NCBI RefSeq assembly: GCF_039536745.1
Contig: NZ_BAAAZE010000002.1
Location: 1 to 64,000, forward strand
Length of the DNA stretch: 64,000 nucleotides
Reading direction: 5' to 3'
Source: Actimicrobium antarcticum
GTDB lineage: Bacteria > Pseudomonadota > Gammaproteobacteria > Burkholderiales > Burkholderiaceae_D
Numbering within the stretch: position 1 is the stretch's first letter; every line of letters begins with the position of its first letter. Below, one piece after another: positions 8,344 through 16,809 of the stretch. A program made the translations under genes and the position numbers. The notes under the pieces were generated by a model that was not told the DNA's origin, ran no database searches, and saw nothing but the letters and a program-made list of their open reading frames with translations.

Positions 8344-10752
8344 TCAATTCGCACCCTTTTCATCTACCATCCGGTAGCCCATCGCCCGGTATCCTCGCTG
8401 GCGTTTTTCCCACATTCGCAGCAGCGCCGGGTGGCCGGTATCGACGAAGTCGATGATGCGCACGTCGGTCTTGGTGGCGTGTTCTCGGTGCAGTCGGCCT
8501 GCGTACTGCTGCAACGTCCCCCTCCACGAAACCGGCATTGCCAGCACCAAGGTATCAAGCGGTGGATGATCGAATCCTTCACCAACCAGTTTGCCGGTTG
8601 CCAGCAGAACGCGTGGGGCGTCGGGCGGCAGCGCGTTGAGTTCCGCAATCAGTGTGGCGCGCTGCTTTTTGGCTATCCGTCCGTGCAGGACAAATAAAGC
8701 TGTAACCTTGCCGTCCAGGGCGGTCTGGATGGCATCGAGATGTTCGGTGCGCTCGGTCAGCACCAGTACCTTGCGGCCCTGACCATAGGCGTTTACTACC
8801 TCAGCGGCAATCGCGTCGGTTCGGGCTTGGTCAATGGCAAGGTGCCGGAATACATCCTGAATTCCCGTTGCCTGCGGCAAGTCAATCCGCGAGTGCAAGG
8901 TGCACGGCGTGACCGCCAGATCGTGCGGCGCACCCGTGGGCTTGGCGGCTGTGTGCCGAGTCGGCCCGCATTGCATGAAAATGATCGGCTGTTGGCCATC
9001 ACGGCGAATTGGCGTCGCCGTCAGGCCGAGCACGTATTTGGCTTTAGCCTGCTTCAAAATCGCATCGAACGATGCCGCCCCCACGTGATGGCATTCGTCC
9101 ACGATCACGTGGCCGTAGTTTTCGACCAGCGAATTGACTTCACCCTGACGCGACAAGGATTGCATCACCGCGATGTCGATTTTTCCTGTCAGCTTGGCTT
9201 TGCCGCCACCGATGGTGCCGACCACGCCCTTGCCAGCGCCCAGAAATGATTGCAAGCGCTCCTGCCATTGCTTGAGCAGTTCGGTTCGATGCACCAGCAC
9301 CAGCGTGTTCACGCCACGGCGCGCAATCATCGCAGCAGCCGTGACCGTTTTGCCAAATGCCGTCGGTGCGCACAGGACGCCAGCATCGTGATGCAACATG
9401 GCAGCCACAGCGAATTCTTGATCCAGCCGCAAAGTACCTGCAAAAGCCACGTCCAGCGGCGAGCCTGCATATCGCACGTCGATCAGTTCGCAACCGATCG
9501 TGTTGTCACGAAGTAGCTCCAGCGCAGCATCCAGGCAGCCGCGCGGCAATGCGATGTGATTGGGATAGTTCTCGGCACAGCCGATGACGCGCGGCTCATC
9601 CCACACTGAAAATCGCATCGCCTGTTTCTTGTAAAACTCCGGGTTCTGGAAGGCCGCCAAACGAATCAGTCGGTTGGCCAGTGACTGCGGCAGTTGTGCC
9701 TTTTCAAAATAGATCAGGTTGGCCAGTGTCACCGTGAGCGACTTCGGCATTGGCCCGACCAGCTTTTTGCTGACCGACGCTGATCGCTTCCACGGCTCCT
9801 TGTGATCCTCCTCATCGATGAACGTGACATCGAGTGGGTGCGCATTGCCCGTCGCCCGCAGGATAGTGGGTTCGATATCGTGTGCAGGCATTGGCAGGAT
9901 GGAGGCCAGGAACGCCCACTGATCCCGGTAAGGCCGCAAATCAGCATCGACGAACACGCTACATCCGTTTTCACGCGGATGCTTCTGCAGTGGCAGCGCG
10001 ATCAGGTTGCCAAAACCGCCTTTGGGCATCGAATCCTGATTGGGGAACAGCCGATCATAGGATTCGAGTTTGAGTTGGCGAGTCCGGGCGCAAGTGTGAC
10101 TGATGATGGCAGTGCCGAGTCGGCGCGCATCCCGGGCCGATACGCTGCCGGTGAAGAAGATCCATGCATGCGCACCATTGCCGGAGCGTGAAATTTCAAG
10201 GGCGACCGGCACGCCCAGTTCGTGACACGACTGGCAAAACGCCTTGGCATCCCCTCGCCATTCTGCCTCGTCGAAATCGGCGGCGAGAAAATGGCAGGTG
10301 TCGTCAGCCAGCAGCGGATAGACGCCAATAGTGCGCTTGCCTGCGAGGTGCTCGTAGATCACCTGATCTGACAAGGGAATCAGCAGACGGTTGTTGCATT
10401 CACCGCATTTGATGCGCGGCTTTTCGCAAACACCCGCCAGCCACTCATTGCCACAGGCTGGTGAGTAGCCAGATTTGCCTGTAGTTTTGCTTTCCCAGCG
10501 TATGGGGTAAACGTCGGTGCGACCTCGAAACATCCTGCGAAATAGTGCTACTTTCTCGGCGGTGGACAAACGGGATGGTTCTGGCTCCGGGACTGGCGGA
10601 GCTGATTCAAGCGAGATTGGCTGAGGCGTCAAACGCCATTCGATACTGTGACTTTCAAGCAGCGCGATCAAGCGGGCGTTTTCGGTTTGCAGTGCCGTGA
10701 GCGGATTGGGTTCAGGCAGAGACGCCGCAATTGGTAACTTCTCGATAGTCAT
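8344..10752 (-). CDS. TOTE-type primase fused to SF2 helicase
   Basis: An 802-residue fusion. The ATG at 10752 overlaps the stop of the SIR2 gene (ATGA); an in-frame upstream ATG at 10836 would lie inside that gene and is rejected. Residues ~60-270 look like an archaeo-eukaryotic primase of the TOTE conflict systems. They contain a Cys cluster (C100, C109, C116, C119), the metal-binding 'AADFDEAEW' (D159/D161) and 'SRSGNGAHAWIFF' with the conserved His. Residues ~430-790 are an SF2 (SSL2/COG1061-like) helicase: Walker A 'APTAFGKT' near 465, 'VIVDECHH' near 549 and 'QYAGRLHR' near 750. Such proteins are predicted to act on invading nucleic acid. Here it ends an operon with SIR2, HsdS and a PDDEXK nuclease. 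A repair role is the alternative. Confidence 0.82.
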   Translation of the reverse strand: MTIEKLPIAASLPEPNPLTALQTENARLIALLESHSIEWRLTPQPISLESAPPVPEPEPSRLSTAEKVALFRRMFRGRTDVYPIRWESKTTGKSGYSPACGNEWLAGVCEKPRIKCGECNNRLLIPLSDQVIYEHLAGKRTIGVYPLLADDTCHFLAADFDEAEWRGDAKAFCQSCHELGVPVALEISRSGNGAHAWIFFTGSVSARDARRLGTAIISHTCARTRQLKLESYDRLFPNQDSMPKGGFGNLIALPLQKHPRENGCSVFVDADLRPYRDQWAFLASILPMPAHDIEPTILRATGNAHPLDVTFIDEEDHKEPWKRSASVSKKLVGPMPKSLTVTLANLIYFEKAQLPQSLANRLIRLAAFQNPEFYKKQAMRFSVWDEPRVIGCAENYPNHIALPRGCLDAALELLRDNTIGCELIDVRYAGSPLDVAFAGTLRLDQEFAVAAMLHHDAGVLCAPTAFGKTVTAAAMIARRGVNTLVLVHRTELLKQWQERLQSFLGAGKGVVGTIGGGKAKLTGKIDIAVMQSLSRQGEVNSLVENYGHVIVDECHHVGAASFDAILKQAKAKYVLGLTATPIRRDGQQPIIFMQCGPTRHTAAKPTGAPHDLAVTPCTLHSRIDLPQATGIQDVFRHLAIDQARTDAIAAEVVNAYGQGRKVLVLTERTEHLDAIQTALDGKVTALFVLHGRIAKKQRATLIAELNALPPDAPRVLLATGKLVGEGFDHPPLDTLVLAMPVSWRGTLQQYAGRLHREHATKTDVRIIDFVDTGHPALLRMWEKRQRGYRAMGYRMVDEKGAN

Positions 10753-13700
10753 CCCCTGCGCTGGTATTCCAGCAGCCGCTGATATCGTGGGTCGGGCTGG
10801 GCTTCCGGCCAAGACTGGATGATCGCGGTCAAGCAATCCTCCAATTCCGTCGGTGGCAAAGGCTGATCAGCGATGATCGCATCCAGCAGCGTTAACGCTT
10901 CACGAGGAAACCTTGTGCAAAGGGCGGATTGCTGCAGGAGATGAACCGTGTAGTGAGGGTGCTCAAGGGGCTGCAGCCAGTCACGCACAGTCGCCAAGGC
11001 AGCAGGAAACTCTCCACGTGCGGCAATGGCAAGGCGCGTCAGTTGCTCGGCGATTGGTTTCGACGCCAACTGTTTTGACTTCGGCCAAACCGCTCGCCAA
11101 TAAGGCTGAATGCGATTCTTCCAATGTGCTTCCCTTTGTTCGCCTGCACCTTCCAGCGCGTGAACCAATGCTTGAGCGGCTTCCACAAGCCCGTTCTGCG
11201 GCAAGGCGCTGGTCGCTGAATAAAGCTCAGCGCTCGTAAAGATGTCCGCAGGGTCCATAGCGGCATGCGTCAGGATTGCGGCGTATTGGCGACCGTGGTC
11301 ACCCAGATCCGCATAGTGTCGAGCGGTTTCCAGAAAATCCGCCTTAAAGCTGGCCAGCAAGGGGCGATACAGGCGGGGCGACCAAAGAAACCCATCCCAA
11401 GCGCCGCGCGCTTCATTTTCTGCAAGTTGCCAGTTGAATAGGGGCAGGAGGTACTGCTCTGTCCAGTTCCGGTCGACGCGGAACAATGCGATCAAACGCG
11501 ACGCCAGTAACACCCTTGCATGGCGATACTGGGCCATTTGGGTATCGCACAGCAGTGAGAATAGAGGTTTTAAATCGTCAGGCAGACCATCGTCGTCATT
11601 GGGCTGACGCTGAAACCAGCGGTTTAGCAATGCTTGAGTAATGTGCCCAATCGGATGATTGATTGCGCGGCTGACGGGACGATCCTCAACAACGCTACCT
11701 TGAAGATCGAGCGACAGGAAGCGTCCGCAGAGTTCAATAAAGCCGGATTCGTTTTCAATCACAAGCTTTGAAATGGCTTCTAGCCACCACGTCGCGCTTT
11801 GCGCGATGGTGGCAAGGACATCATCTGGCATTTTCATGAGCCAGCGCGACAGATAGCGCCACGAGCGTTTGGTCTGCTTTTCTTCGCTCCAGGCTTGCAG
11901 TGCTTCGCGCCAACGTTCTGCAGGCCACTGGTTTTCTGCGGCCAGCGCATACAACGCGCAGGCCGCTGTCGAGAATTTATCCCGACAGAGGTCACGCCAA
12001 TCGTCCTCGCGTACTGCTTCCTGCTGCAACCAAATGACCAGTTCTCGTCTGCTACGCGGAGCCCTGTCGAGTTCGCGCCGATCCTGGTAATCAGGATCGC
12101 CAGTCCCACTCATCCAATGAGAAAACTCGTCGCTCTCGTTGGCCGCCAATTGCCAATTCGGATGGACTGCAGAAAGTGCCGCCAGCTTTGCGGATGCGTC
12201 ATCCCCAAGGATGCCGCCACCGGAAGCGAGTTTTGCCAAGTGGCGCCACACTGAGCGATCCACCAGCTCCAGCCATCGTTCTGCTTCAATGTCGCCCCGG
12301 TACATCTGACGGGGTGGCCCAGCCAAAATCGCGATCTCAAGTCGCGCCCGCGCGTCAGCAGGAAGGGACTGTCCGCGCAATACCAGCAAGCGCATGGTTT
12401 CGCGTCGCGTGTCCACCGACCACAACCACCAGCACGCATCGGCCAACAGCCAGTCCACCCATTCGCCTTGTTGCGTTATGCCATCGTGCGTGGCGGCGAA
12501 CAATGCCAAACGCTTGAAGGTGGGGTATGAGCGAGTGTTCCAGTCGTGCGCAATACGTATCGCTTGCATCGGCTGATTCTGGAGAGCACAGAGCCAGGCA
12601 TCGCGCAGCAATTCAATCAATGCTATCCAGTCGTGAAACCCCCGGTTTTGCCAGTGAGGGCTGATGGACGGCAAATCCCAATGCCCTCGATCACTCTGAT
12701 CATTGGCCTCGTCCAGTTCGCGCATCAAGTCCAGCGCATCACGTAGCAGTTGCTGAACATCATCCAGCAGCAACGGTAAGGCGGCGCGCCACGTTTCTGA
12801 CTGCGCCAAATCGGTCAGCGCCGAGTGGGCATGGTCTGTTGCCAGCACCAGCTCCCAATCGACCAGATCTTTAACCCGGGTTGGTCCCTTTGCCTGCGCG
12901 CTATCTTCGCCCCAGCGGAAGGGCTTTTTCAGGGTGATCTTGGGCGTGAGCAATGCACGCAGATCGAGGCGTAGTGTGGTGCTCATGCCATCACGGTTGA
13001 AACGATCTTTCCAGCGGTAAAGGTCATGGTCACGCCACGGTGACTTCACCCGATCGGTAAGCAGCAAGCGCCACACCGTGCGCATTAACGGGCCGGGAAT
13101 GGCATTGGGCGAATTGGCCCGGATGCGCGCAAGCTCAGCCGTGCTTCCCTTGCGCTCTAGAAGGGTGAATCTGTCGAGCTCGCTTTCGATTAACCACACC
13201 AGCCGATCATGCAGTTGGCCGCCACGCTTGGCCAGCCAAAGCACCAGTTCCGGATCATTCAGGTGACGAGTGAGCCAGCGGGCGAGATGGAACATCACAT
13301 CATCCCAACCGCTGCTGCCCCGAGCGGTCAGCATCATCCACGGCGCGTAAGTGTAGGGCGCGGGGCGACGGGTCAGGCCAAACGCCAGTTTGTCGTCTGG
13401 CTTGCGCAAGGGCGCGACGCCAAAGCGTGGCAAATCAGCTTGCCGAAAACGCTCCTCACTCAATGGCCCCAGCCAATCCAGCGAAGGCGCCGGATCAAAA
13501 TCAGCAAACCGTTTGGCGGGCAAGCCTGAGTCGTGCGACAGGGCCCAAAGCATTCGACCGACATAGTCATCCTGTCGCGTGCTTGCGGTAGGCAGCGTCA
13601 TGGCGTAATCGCTGACGATACGCTCCTTGCCTTGCACGCCATCGCGGTAGGTCGCGGCCCAAGCCCTGATGGTTTTGTGCAAATGAGCATGGCGGTTGTG

Positions 13701-14516
13701 TTCGCGATACAAAATCGGCGTAACGTTTTTGGCCAGCCACTCATCGGCCGTTTTCTCCTCTTTACTCTTGGCGTGACTGCCAAAGGCAAACATCTCTGGC
13801 GGGGATTCGCCTAACAGGCGGTCGGCGGCCAGCGCGTCCATCATGTAACGCAGCACTGGATCGTTGATGCTGTAACCGACAAAACAAACCGTATAGTTGC
13901 GGAACAGCTCACTGACAAAGCGAGCCGCCCAGCGCTCGGTGAGGTAAGCCAAACCGAAATCACCGCTGGACAGTACCAGCCTGTCCAGTTCACCAGCGCT
14001 GAGTGTGGCGGGTAACAAGCCGTGCAGGTAAACCAGTCCGTCCCAGCGGTTTTTGGGTACAGGGAGTAATGGTGCCTGGAAGCGCTGAACGATTGCGCTT
14101 TTACGCTGGATCACTTCCTCGAACAAGCGGTCAAAGTTGGTGGTGATCAGCCGGGTTCGGCCATTGCGGCAGTGGGCCAGTGTCAGCAATGCCTCATGGG
14201 TTGATGTGGCATGGCGGGCCGTGAGGTCAGGCTGCAAAATGCAGGCGACCGCACGGCGAACCGCTTCGCGGCCACCCATAAGGCGCGCTTCGAGCAAGCC
14301 AATGGTGGTGTCAAACTGGCCCGCTTTGATCGCTGTTTGCTCAAGCGCACTCGGTGGCTCGCCCACTGCATCGTAAATTTTGCTGACCAATCGCGAAAAA
14401 CCGGGCAAGCCTGCCGGGTACGAAATGCCCGCACCACAGAAAAACACCACACGGCCTTCTTCCTGCGCTTGTAGCAAGCGCTCGGGAATGTCCGGGCCGT
14501 GTTGAACAAACTGCAT
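10749..14516 (-). CDS. Large SIR2-domain defence protein
   Basis: A 1255-residue protein. I place the start at the ATG at 14516, 2 bp after the hsdS stop, because a longer frame to 14756 would lie inside hsdS. Residues ~20-340 form a SIR2-like domain: 'FFCGAGISYPAGLPGF' (NAD-binding GAG), 'LITTNFD' (125-129), 'VYLHG' with the catalytic-type His165, and 'VGYSINDP' (214-220). The remaining ~900 residues are rich in Trp, Leu and charged residues and look like a long helical array; I see no second catalytic motif. Large proteins with an N-terminal SIR2 domain (DSR-like) act as NADases that deplete NAD after phage sensing, causing abortive infection. Here the sensor may be the long C-terminus or operon partners. 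Confidence 0.85.
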   Translation of the reverse strand: MQFVQHGPDIPERLLQAQEEGRVVFFCGAGISYPAGLPGFSRLVSKIYDAVGEPPSALEQTAIKAGQFDTTIGLLEARLMGGREAVRRAVACILQPDLTARHATSTHEALLTLAHCRNGRTRLITTNFDRLFEEVIQRKSAIVQRFQAPLLPVPKNRWDGLVYLHGLLPATLSAGELDRLVLSSGDFGLAYLTERWAARFVSELFRNYTVCFVGYSINDPVLRYMMDALAADRLLGESPPEMFAFGSHAKSKEEKTADEWLAKNVTPILYREHNRHAHLHKTIRAWAATYRDGVQGKERIVSDYAMTLPTASTRQDDYVGRMLWALSHDSGLPAKRFADFDPAPSLDWLGPLSEERFRQADLPRFGVAPLRKPDDKLAFGLTRRPAPYTYAPWMMLTARGSSGWDDVMFHLARWLTRHLNDPELVLWLAKRGGQLHDRLVWLIESELDRFTLLERKGSTAELARIRANSPNAIPGPLMRTVWRLLLTDRVKSPWRDHDLYRWKDRFNRDGMSTTLRLDLRALLTPKITLKKPFRWGEDSAQAKGPTRVKDLVDWELVLATDHAHSALTDLAQSETWRAALPLLLDDVQQLLRDALDLMRELDEANDQSDRGHWDLPSISPHWQNRGFHDWIALIELLRDAWLCALQNQPMQAIRIAHDWNTRSYPTFKRLALFAATHDGITQQGEWVDWLLADACWWLWSVDTRRETMRLLVLRGQSLPADARARLEIAILAGPPRQMYRGDIEAERWLELVDRSVWRHLAKLASGGGILGDDASAKLAALSAVHPNWQLAANESDEFSHWMSGTGDPDYQDRRELDRAPRSRRELVIWLQQEAVREDDWRDLCRDKFSTAACALYALAAENQWPAERWREALQAWSEEKQTKRSWRYLSRWLMKMPDDVLATIAQSATWWLEAISKLVIENESGFIELCGRFLSLDLQGSVVEDRPVSRAINHPIGHITQALLNRWFQRQPNDDDGLPDDLKPLFSLLCDTQMAQYRHARVLLASRLIALFRVDRNWTEQYLLPLFNWQLAENEARGAWDGFLWSPRLYRPLLASFKADFLETARHYADLGDHGRQYAAILTHAAMDPADIFTSAELYSATSALPQNGLVEAAQALVHALEGAGEQREAHWKNRIQPYWRAVWPKSKQLASKPIAEQLTRLAIAARGEFPAALATVRDWLQPLEHPHYTVHLLQQSALCTRFPREALTLLDAIIADQPLPPTELEDCLTAIIQSWPEAQPDPRYQRLLEYQRRG

Positions 14517-14518
14517 CG

Positions 14519-15634
14519 TCAGGCCGGTTCCGAAAACACGCGTTCCAGCGTGGCGGGCAGCAGCGCGGCGTTGGCGGCGCGGATGGCGGTGTGTTTGGCT
14601 TTCAATGGAACTTGCTTGGCCAGTATCTCGGCAATCTTCAATTGATCCACCAGCGCTGGCATGGGCAACTGGATATTCAGAAACTGCTCTGGCCGAGTGC
14701 GCTCCTTTCTTGCACCAACCCCCCAGGTCGCTGCTTGAAGTTGAGGCCAGAACCACTCGGTTCTGAATAGTTCACCGAGGTAGGCTGCGTTTGCCACAGT
14801 CGGTTTGCATCGGAAAGTGCGGTATTCCGGCGAAGCGAACATCCCGGCCAGTTCGGCAGAGCAAAGCGCAAGGGCGCCTTCCCATCCTTTGACCTGACTC
14901 AGTACGATGGCGTCGGTGTAGAGGCGATTGAAGGACTTGTACGCAGTACCCGAACCGGCGATCGCCGCTTTGGCGAACAGACCACCACCAAAGCCACGCA
15001 CGCCAACCTGCGTATATTGGCCTTCAGCCCTTATGGGTTCCGTTACCTCATGCAACTCAATGATGTCGCCTAAACGAACCGTCCGGTCCGAGCCCAACTT
15101 GTGATGCAGGCTCAATAACAGGGCGGCCGAAGCATTGTCTGCTGCATCCAGATGCACTTCGAGTTCGCGGGTTTTCTCGGCCAGAGCGTCGAAGCGGGCG
15201 ACGATGGCTTGTTGCTTCTTCAATGGCGGCAGTGGTATCTGTACGCCAGCAACATCTTGAATTTTCATCGACATATTGGCCGTGCCCTGCATCAGCGGGA
15301 CCAAAGTTGAGTCCTTGCAAGCGGTCAAGTAGTAATAGGCAAAGCGAGCCATTACGCGGTTGGGCGACTGATTGACGCAAGCGCAGAGGATTGACCCGAC
15401 AGAAAAATCGCCTTCGATATGGTGCAATCGCTTGAGACTTGCGTGACCATGACCAGTTGCGGAAATTAGCGGAATGCAAACGGCATCACCAGAAAAGTGC
15501 GGCTCAACGTGAGAAAGAAACTCTTCTGCGGTTGTCACGAGAGGAAAGCCGCCGGGAATGGCGGCCATGATGCCGATCTTTCCTTTTTCAACCTGAAATA
15601 GTTCCCCCAATGCCACTTTGGGCCACGCCTTCAT
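14519..15634 (-). CDS. hsdS: Type I restriction specificity subunit HsdS
   Basis: A 371-residue protein with two target-recognition domains separated by conserved helical spacers. The first half ends in 'IQIPLPPLKKQQAIVARFDAL'-like spacer sequence (seen as 'PLPPLKKQQAIVARFDAL'). The second half ends 'LNIQLPMPALVDQLKIAEIL'. HsdS dictates the DNA site bound by the methylase (M2S) and restriction (R2M2S) complexes. Its ATG overlaps the stop of the DUF1016 gene (ATGA). The only methylase in the operon is a damaged HsdM fusion and no HsdR is present, so HsdS may now target another effector or simply be a leftover. Length is slightly short but both halves are present. Confidence 0.9.
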   Translation of the reverse strand: MKAWPKVALGELFQVEKGKIGIMAAIPGGFPLVTTAEEFLSHVEPHFSGDAVCIPLISATGHGHASLKRLHHIEGDFSVGSILCACVNQSPNRVMARFAYYYLTACKDSTLVPLMQGTANMSMKIQDVAGVQIPLPPLKKQQAIVARFDALAEKTRELEVHLDAADNASAALLLSLHHKLGSDRTVRLGDIIELHEVTEPIRAEGQYTQVGVRGFGGGLFAKAAIAGSGTAYKSFNRLYTDAIVLSQVKGWEGALALCSAELAGMFASPEYRTFRCKPTVANAAYLGELFRTEWFWPQLQAATWGVGARKERTRPEQFLNIQLPMPALVDQLKIAEILAKQVPLKAKHTAIRAANAALLPATLERVFSEPA

Positions 15635-16809
15635 GCAGCGCCCTCCGCGTCGACAGCACCATCCAAACGTCGTGCATCCAATTCCCGCCGCGTCTTGTCC
15701 AGCTCCTCGGCCAGTAGTTTTTCACCGGGCAGCACCATCTGGTATTCGGCAGCTAGCACTTTGTTGGGCAGGCCTTCCAGCGCGTAATGGGCTTCGGCAG
15801 CGCCTTTTTCGGCGCACAGAATCAGACCGACCGGTGGGTTTTCGCCCGGCTTCATCCAGTGCTCGCGGGCGTAGTTCAGGTACAGGTGCATCTGCCCGGC
15901 GTCTGCATAACTGAACTTGCCGACCTTGAGGTCGATCACCACCAGACACTTGAGCTGGCGGTGGAAAAACAGCAGGTCGATGCGAAACCAGTTGTCGTCA
16001 ATGCGCAGGCGGCGCTGGCGACCGACGAAGGTAAAGTCGTCGCCCAATTCCAGCAGGAAGTCGGCCAGATGCTGGATCAGCGCCTCTTCGAGATCGGATT
16101 CGGAGTATTCGTCCTTGAGGTTGAGGAACTCCAGCACGAACGGGTCTTTGATGGCCTGCTCGGGCGTGAGTACATCGCCCGGTTCGGTCGCTTCGCCTCT
16201 TTGCAGCATCGCCGCCTTGTTGAGCGACAGCGCGGTACGCTCGTAGAACTGGCTGCCGATCTGCCGATTCAGTTGGGCGACGGTCCAGCCGCCGCGCAAA
16301 GCTTCGGTTTCGTAAAAGGCACGGGCTTGCGGATTCTTGACCGACAGCAGCCGTACATAGGCCGACCATGGCAGCGGGAATGCTAGGCCGAGTGCGGACA
16401 GATCCGGAGATTCTCCAGACGCTATCTGGAGAATTTGGGGCGGTAAAGATTCTCCAGACGGCGTCTGGAGAATTGGGGCCGACAATTTTGCAGATGGCGC
16501 CTGCAAAATCTGGTCGGCAGGCCACGCGAGGTGAAAAGCTCGCATTTGCCATAGGTTCTGTTTGCTGAAGCCGCGGCCAAACCGGCCGGACAGGTCAACA
16601 GACAAGCGCTCGATCAATGCCTCCCCGTAGGCGGCACGTTCCTGCCCAGCTTGTTCAAAAATCACGATGCGCTGACCAACGGCCCAGTAAGTGGCCGTCA
16701 TCACCGCATTGACGCTGCGTGCGGCAGCCCGCCGGGCAGCTTCCAGCAGCGCGACGATATCGGCGTGGACTGTTACGTAATCGGCCTGATTCGGTGTCAG
16801 ATCGGTCAT
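15631..16809 (-). CDS. DUF1016 (YhcG-type) PDDEXK nuclease with in-gene palindromic repeats
   Basis: A 392-residue protein. The N-terminal DUF1016 domain contains 'YWAVGQRIVIFEQAGQERA' and 'GFSKQNLWQMRAFH'. The C-terminal PDDEXK nuclease domain contains 'FRIDLLFFHRQLKCLVVIDL' with an adjoining Lys, around residues 270-300. Family members are often encoded inside type I restriction operons; their exact role is not settled. Residues ~100-135 hold a repetitive insert of the 'ILQTPSGES' type, encoded by three 25-bp palindromes (see separate entry). The start overlaps the stop of the integrase-HsdM fusion by ATGA. Confidence 0.9.
   Translation of the reverse strand: MTDLTPNQADYVTVHADIVALLEAARRAAARSVNAVMTATYWAVGQRIVIFEQAGQERAAYGEALIERLSVDLSGRFGRGFSKQNLWQMRAFHLAWPADQILQAPSAKLSAPILQTPSGESLPPQILQIASGESPDLSALGLAFPLPWSAYVRLLSVKNPQARAFYETEALRGGWTVAQLNRQIGSQFYERTALSLNKAAMLQRGEATEPGDVLTPEQAIKDPFVLEFLNLKDEYSESDLEEALIQHLADFLLELGDDFTFVGRQRRLRIDDNWFRIDLLFFHRQLKCLVVIDLKVGKFSYADAGQMHLYLNYAREHWMKPGENPPVGLILCAEKGAAEAHYALEGLPNKVLAAEYQMVLPGEKLLAEELDKTRRELDARRLDGAVDAEGAA
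16410..16509 (-). repeat. Three in-frame 25-bp palindromes inside the DUF1016 gene
   Basis: Palindromes lie at 16410-16434 (ATTCTCCAGA, 5-nt loop, TCTGGAGAAT), 16449-16473 (ATTCTCCAGAC, GGC, GTCTGGAGAAT) and 16485-16509 (ATTTTGCAG, 7-nt loop, CTGCAAAAT). The starts are 39 and 36 bp apart, so each unit keeps the frame. They encode the repeated I-L-Q-x-x-S-x motif. The third unit has different bases in its stem but keeps the pairing, which means compensating changes. Confidence 0.9.

Noticed and set aside
10753..10836. Upstream start for the primase-helicase
   Set aside because: It would lie inside the SIR2 gene. The ATG at 10752 forms the ATGA overlap seen at other junctions of this operon.
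14517..14756. N-terminal extension of the SIR2 protein
   Set aside because: The extra 80 codons are antisense-free but lie in another frame of hsdS and show no conserved sequence. The SIR2 domain begins normally after the ATG at 14516.
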